A stretch of DNA of 10,713 nucleotides from the NCBI GenBank assembly GCA_003024985.2, contig PXIH01S0007956.1, one strand, 5' to 3'. The stretch comes from Euperipatoides rowelli. Its lineage: Eukaryota > Onychophora > Udeonychophora > Euonychophora > Peripatopsidae. Under the pieces are notes generated by a model. It was not told the DNA's origin. It did not search any database and saw only the letters and a list, made by a program, of their open reading frames with translations. The position numbers were made by a program, and so were the translations under genes. This document shows, one piece after another, positions 7,481-10,713 of the stretch (positions within the stretch are counted from its first letter, which is position 1; each line of letters begins with the position of its first letter).

Positions 7481-7906
7481 AATTTAAATAACTATCTGCA
7501 TTCTCACGACTGGCCAGCAATCCTCAATAATGATCCCAACTCGGCTTATAACACCTTCTATACTATTCTAATTGAAGGTATAATAATATTTACTCCCACC
7601 TCAATCTCTCACAAAAATGACCAAAACAATCAACCATGGGTGGATAAAGACCTAAGGAACATTTACAAAATAAAAAACCCTCTTCACAAAATCTGGATCA
7701 CATCTAAATCTGAGTATGACTATGTTTTTTTTTTTTCAAAACAACAAGATCTTACTATAAAAGCTGTTTTAATCACAATATTCAAACAAATTTATCTCAA
7801 GGAAATCCCTAACCCTTCTGGAAGTACATAAATAAAGATAAAAAAATCTATAGAGTTGTCAGAAATTATGACTTACAATGAATCATCTGCTAACAATGAC
7901 TAGGAT
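7481..7906 (+). pseudogene. LINE ORF2: endonuclease-RT linker (broken)
   Basis: The linker keeps the characteristic pattern of this superfamily. There is an HDWPAILN-like segment (about 7507-7530), then QPWVDKDLRNIYKIK (about 7630-7676), then a WKYIN segment (about 7820-7835) reached only by a change of frame. A T run at 7724-7736 lies inside the open portion. Another stop follows near 7878, and the frame then shifts again into the RT block that starts around 7907. Confidence 0.75.
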
Positions 7907-8311
7907 ATGGTTCTTCTGTTTCAACAATACTTTTGCCAACAATTTAATAACAAAACATATGAATTTCCGATGATAAACATTACCAACAATGTAAAAATTG
8001 ATTTCCCTATTTGCACTCCATCTGTAATACAGGAAGCTATCAAGTCACTAAAATCAAATTTAACACTGATACCCGATGAAATCCCATTAATTATACTATC
8101 TAATACTTGCAACATTATACTTTACCATTGGCAATTAATTATCTTTAATAATTGTACGGCTTCCGGAATATTTCCAGACAAACTAAAGGAATCTTGGATA
8201 CTCCCCAAACACAAAAAAGGATCTATTTCAGAAGTATCACACTACAGACCAATTTCCATCATCTCTATTATCTCAAAAATCTATGAACATCTTATAAGCA
8301 AATTTCAGTGA
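7907..8311 (+). pseudogene. LINE ORF2: reverse transcriptase, N-terminal half (fingers)
   Basis: The 134-codon frame shows family blocks: an AIKSLKSN...PDEIP segment (about 8034-8087), a fingers segment with GIFPDKLKESWILPKHKKGS (about 8164-8226), and SHYRPISI (from 8237). These are the early RT motifs that set up the template-primer site. The frame ends at a TGA near 8309, where a one-base shift is needed to continue into the palm block. The usual GPD before the IP residues is changed (IPDEIP), a possible decay substitution. Confidence 0.9.
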
Positions 8312-8786
8312 TTCACAGCATGAATTTATTAAGGGAAGATCTACTTCTACCAATCTATCAGTCCTCAATAAAGATATAGTGGAATCACTCACAAGCAGAG
8401 ACCAACTGGATGTCTTTAATTTTGATCTTTCAAAAGCTTTTGACTCGGTCAATCATGCCCTATTAATCTATAAACTTCAGCAATTTGGTCTATCTAAAAA
8501 TGATTTGAATGTGATATCTAGTTATCTCCATAACAGAACACAAAGAGTATATATCAGGGGAACAATCTCCTCCCCAGCTAAGATATCTTCTGGGGTGGTT
8601 CATGGCTCAATTCTTTGCCCCATTTTATTCTCCCTGTTTGTAAATGATATTGGAGTCATTAATTGTAAAAGTCTTCTATTTGCAGACGACACAAAACTGT
8701 ATATGCAAATCAGTTCAGATCAAAGTTGCATTTTATTTCAAAACTGTATTAATTCATTTGCCGAGTGGTGTGATAAATGGATCTAG
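8310..8786 (+). pseudogene. LINE ORF2: reverse transcriptase, palm with FADD
   Basis: This block holds the catalytic palm. It shows QHEFIKGRST (about 8319-8348), FDLSKAFDSVNH with the first catalytic Asp (8421-8456), the R-T-Q-R-V segment (about 8534-8551), SGVVHGS (8589-8609) and FADD (8679-8690), the YXDD-equivalent with two catalytic Asp codons intact. It then reads ADDTKLY and a C-terminal AEWCDKW segment. The usual SGVPQGS is SGVVHGS here, so both central residues are altered. The frame stops at TAG 8784-8786, and a shift restores the DLNTVKC continuation. Confidence 0.92.
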
Positions 8787-9491
8787 ATCTCAATACAGTG
8801 AAATGTTCAATTATGACGTACTCAAAGAAAACAAACAACAATTCTTAACACTTACATCTTAATAAAGTTGCTGTTAAAAGAGTGGACTCAATTTGTGACC
8901 TGCGAATATGGTATACAACATATTTCTTTTTAATCTTCATATTAGATCAACTTATAATAAAGCATCAAAAAATCTTGGTTAGTTGAAGAGAATTTGCAAT
9001 AATTTAAAAAAAAATTAAAAATACACAACTGGTCTTCAATGCATTAGTCAGATCTAAACTGGAATATGGGAGTGTAGTTTGGAACTACACCACTAAACAG
9101 AATGACAAATTGCTAGAATCACTGCAATACCGTTTCATTTGATACTTGTCATATCAACAGAGAGTGGAATACTGTAACTCCACCTATGAGCCGCTATGTG
9201 ACCAATTAAGCTTCAAGAAATTAAAATGTAAAATAATTAAATTTGATCTTTTTTTCTATAAAATCATTCACGGATTAGTCCACTGTCCCCCTCTTTTATC
9301 TTATATTAAAATTAAGACTCCAATCCCTGGTCTTCAAAAAAAATGATTTATTCCAAATGGAGACTTAAAAGTCCAATTATCACAAAAATGGAGTTGTATA
9401 CAGATCTTCTAATCTTAGAATCACTCCTTTAATCCCACTTAGTGAATTCAAGCAGGAAATAAATATTATCATCTCTGAAATTGCTGATTAA
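8787..9491 (+). pseudogene. LINE ORF2: C-terminal region (heavily broken)
   Basis: After the palm, family-type segments appear in alternating frames. These are DLNTVKC...MTYSKK (about 8787-8830), a CDLRIWYTT segment (about 8896-8922) where the family usually has DLGV/DLGI, a TYNKASKNLG segment (8948-8982), and LEYGSVVWN (9059-9085), the conserved YGSVVW block. A TGA follows at 9140-9142. After it, LSFKKLKCKIIKFD and FYKIIHGLVHCPPLL (about 9210-9298) are in one frame. An A run at 9338-9345 shifts the frame, and the last coding piece ends at TAA 9489-9491. The region's function in this superfamily is probably RNA/DNA binding; that is known of relatives, not shown here. Confidence 0.8.
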
Positions 9492-9649
9492 GAACTAATT
9501 CTATATTTTTTTATGAAAGAAATGTTTCTTTTACCCTACTCACTGTAACTTTAGTCTGTGACTTTGCACTTTCTTTATATGTATAATGCACATCTGTAAT
9601 TGGATCATTCCGTGGATGCTTGCAATAAACATTAAACATTATTATTATT
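9492..9649 (+). other. LINE 3' UTR and (ATT)n tail
   Basis: The sequence between the ORF2 stop and the tail contains AAAGAAATGTTTC (from 9516), a GTGACTTTGCACTTTC segment, AATAAA at 9624-9629 and ATTAAACATT, then ATTATTATT to 9649. The same block from 9516 onward recurs at 9725-9854. The 3' end is normally what the LINE's own RT recognises; that is known of the family, not tested here. Confidence 0.85.
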
Positions 9650-9724
9650 CCCAAAGATACAAAAAATCTGGGATCCTGGCTGGAAAAATTCAGAGCATAC
9701 GCATACGTACATAATCGGGTTAGA
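9650..9724. other. Spacer between two LINE tails
   Basis: 75 bases of different composition, less AT-rich, with CTGGGATCCTGGCTGG. They do not resemble the 3' UTR on either side. They could be the original host site, a piece of 5' LINE sequence, or another repeat. The origin is unresolved. Confidence 0.4.
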
Positions 9725-9854
9725 AAAGAAATGTTTCTTTTACCCTACTCACTGTAACTTTAGTCTGTGACTTTGCACTTTCTTTATATGTATAATGCAC
9801 ATCAGTAATTGGATCATTCCGTGGATGCTTGAATAAACATTAAACATTAAACAT
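9725..9854 (+). mobile_element. Second LINE 3'-end copy (severely 5'-truncated)
   Basis: This is an almost exact copy of 9516-9640 at an offset of 209 bp. The only differences I see are one T-to-A substitution in the CATCTGTAATT segment, loss of two bases before AATAAA (9832-9837), and one extra TAAACAT-type unit before the tail ends at about 9854. The left edge begins AAAGAAATG after TAG, only about 25 bp into the 3' UTR. It fits a very short insertion of the same LINE family or a local duplication of the first tail. No clear target-site duplication was found. Confidence 0.9.
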
Positions 9855-10713
9855 GATATAAAAAAAATTATGCATAAGTTCCCCAATAAATTCTTTTAAG
9901 TTATTAGTACATTTATGAGTATTTTCTTTCATCATTAGATTGTGTGCACAATTATAGAGTTATTTCAATAATAATAATGTTAATAATGATTTTTGTTTGT
10001 TTTGATTTCCTAGAGTTTATTAATAACAATGTNCTAATGGTTTGTCCAATTAAGTTGAAATTTGAAATTGGTGTTACCGTAGAGGTCTAGAATATGTATA
10101 TAACAGGACAAGGTCCTAGGTGGTCACATGGGGGTGATTGAATAATGTTTTGCCATTTGTTAATCACATTTATTAGTAAGAATCCCATATTTGAATTGGT
10201 GCAGTCAGGGAGGGGGACAGTCCTAAATCCTAATGTTCATAGAATTTTACAATTAACAAAATGCACAAAACTCGCTGTAAACTTAAAACACATTGCACAG
10301 TGTGATCCTCCCTCCAGGGCTCTGCCCATGGACCCATTGGTGCTACCTTCTCCACCTCAGACCTATGTACATATTATAAGGGAGCCCAAATCTTATGCTT
10401 TGTTTAGGTCCCTACAAAGTTTTAATCAGGCCCTGATCCATACACATCTATACTGCTATCTCTAGCAAATATTGGAAAACTTATAATTGCTAAAACCCAT
10501 AGCTTTGTCCAGATTTTAAGAGTCCATAATTTTGACATACCGGTAATTATTAGTTTGCTGCTAAAACAAATGTTAAAACATTTGTTCAAATTCTAAGCTA
10601 AGACGACTTTAATCAGGACTGATTTACAGTATGTGGAATTTATTTTTCTCTTTTAATATTAAATTCACATTTGAGTTATGTCCAAGTTTGTGTACATTAT
10701 TAATGTACAGCAA
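9855..10713. other. Mostly unexplained stretch with a less AT-rich segment
   Basis: From about 10195 to 10470 the composition is noticeably richer in G and C. A 106-codon frame (10145-10465, +) covers it, with a Pro/Leu-rich centre. No motif, signal peptide or splice context is convincing, and I do not recognise the protein. The segment may instead be part of a repeat, since such compositional islands in AT-rich DNA often are. One ambiguous base is at 10033. Small palindromes lie at 10565-10586 (AACAAATGTT arms) and 10691-10709 (TGTACATT arms). Confidence 0.35.

Larger units (their letters stand above)
6852..9649 (+). mobile_element. 5'-truncated, inactive LINE (Jockey/CR1-like superfamily)
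   Basis: About 2.8 kb of a non-LTR retrotransposon. In order it contains part of an APE-type endonuclease, a linker, a reverse transcriptase, a C-terminal region ending at TAA 9489-9491, a 3' UTR of about 150 bp with AATAAA at 9624-9629, and a short (ATT)n tail at 9638-9649. ORF1 and the first part of the endonuclease are missing, as expected from 5' truncation during target-primed reverse transcription. At least two stops (6936, 9140) and several frameshifts (near 7087, 7258, 7480, 7830, 8309, 8783 and 9342) break the second ORF, so the copy is dead. RT motifs fit the Jockey/CR1-like group; the (ATT)n rather than poly-A tail is informative, but the exact clade is not determined. No target-site duplication is visible. 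Confidence 0.9.

Noticed and set aside
10565-10709. Two short palindromes near the right edge
   Set aside because: Arms of 8-10 bp in AT-rich DNA are expected by chance and have no supporting context.
1-10713. CRISPR arrays, tRNA or rRNA genes, tRNA-derived SINEs
   Set aside because: No regularly spaced short repeats with unique spacers, no cloverleaf or A/B box pair, and no rRNA-like conserved block were seen on either strand.

Overview
This window looks like repeat-dominated, non-coding DNA from an animal nuclear genome, most likely an invertebrate. It is strongly AT-rich, full of homopolymers, and has no bacterial-style gene packing. It carries a decayed non-LTR retrotransposon, at least three kinds of non-autonomous DNA transposon, microsatellites and tandem repeats. 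Two isolated ambiguous bases (1596 and 10033) point to a draft assembly. The species cannot be named from sequence alone. No host gene can be supported firmly; one small candidate terminal exon (about 1418-1480) is the best possibility.

Layout. 1-779 is AT-rich DNA without a recognisable feature. 788-1346 is a hAT-type non-autonomous element with short terminal inverted repeats, a perfect 8-bp target-site duplication (ATACTAAC) and clustered GTAGCCC/GGGCTAC subterminal motifs. Its interior looks like a mosaic of other transposon ends, including a striking inverted junction (1041-1132) made of two ends of a second MITE family. A fuller copy of that family lies at 2950-3212. Just downstream of the hAT element is the possible exon. 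2481-2890 holds three degenerate tandem copies of a roughly 138-bp unit. 4125-4610 is a second hAT-type element with a decayed 8-bp duplication. 4773-5054 is a nearly perfect long palindrome (foldback MITE) with an expanded 12-C tract in one arm only. 6047-6178 is a 76-bp tandem duplication.

The largest feature is a 5'-truncated LINE on the + strand (6852-9649). It carries the C-terminal part of an APE-type endonuclease, a full-length but frameshifted reverse transcriptase, a C-terminal region, a 3' UTR and an (ATT)n tail. Its 5' edge abuts an (ATT/ATC/GTT)n microsatellite. A second, almost identical copy of only its 3' UTR and tail lies 209 bp further on (9725-9854). The motifs fit the Jockey/CR1-like superfamily; the exact clade is not resolved. 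Every coding block is interrupted, so this copy cannot move itself.

The parts do not form a pathway. The window is a nested transposon landscape: autonomous-type remnants (the LINE) and short non-autonomous DNA elements that depend on transposases encoded elsewhere. I see no new gene system. The most interesting items are the nested hAT/MITE mosaic, the long palindrome and the duplicated LINE tail.
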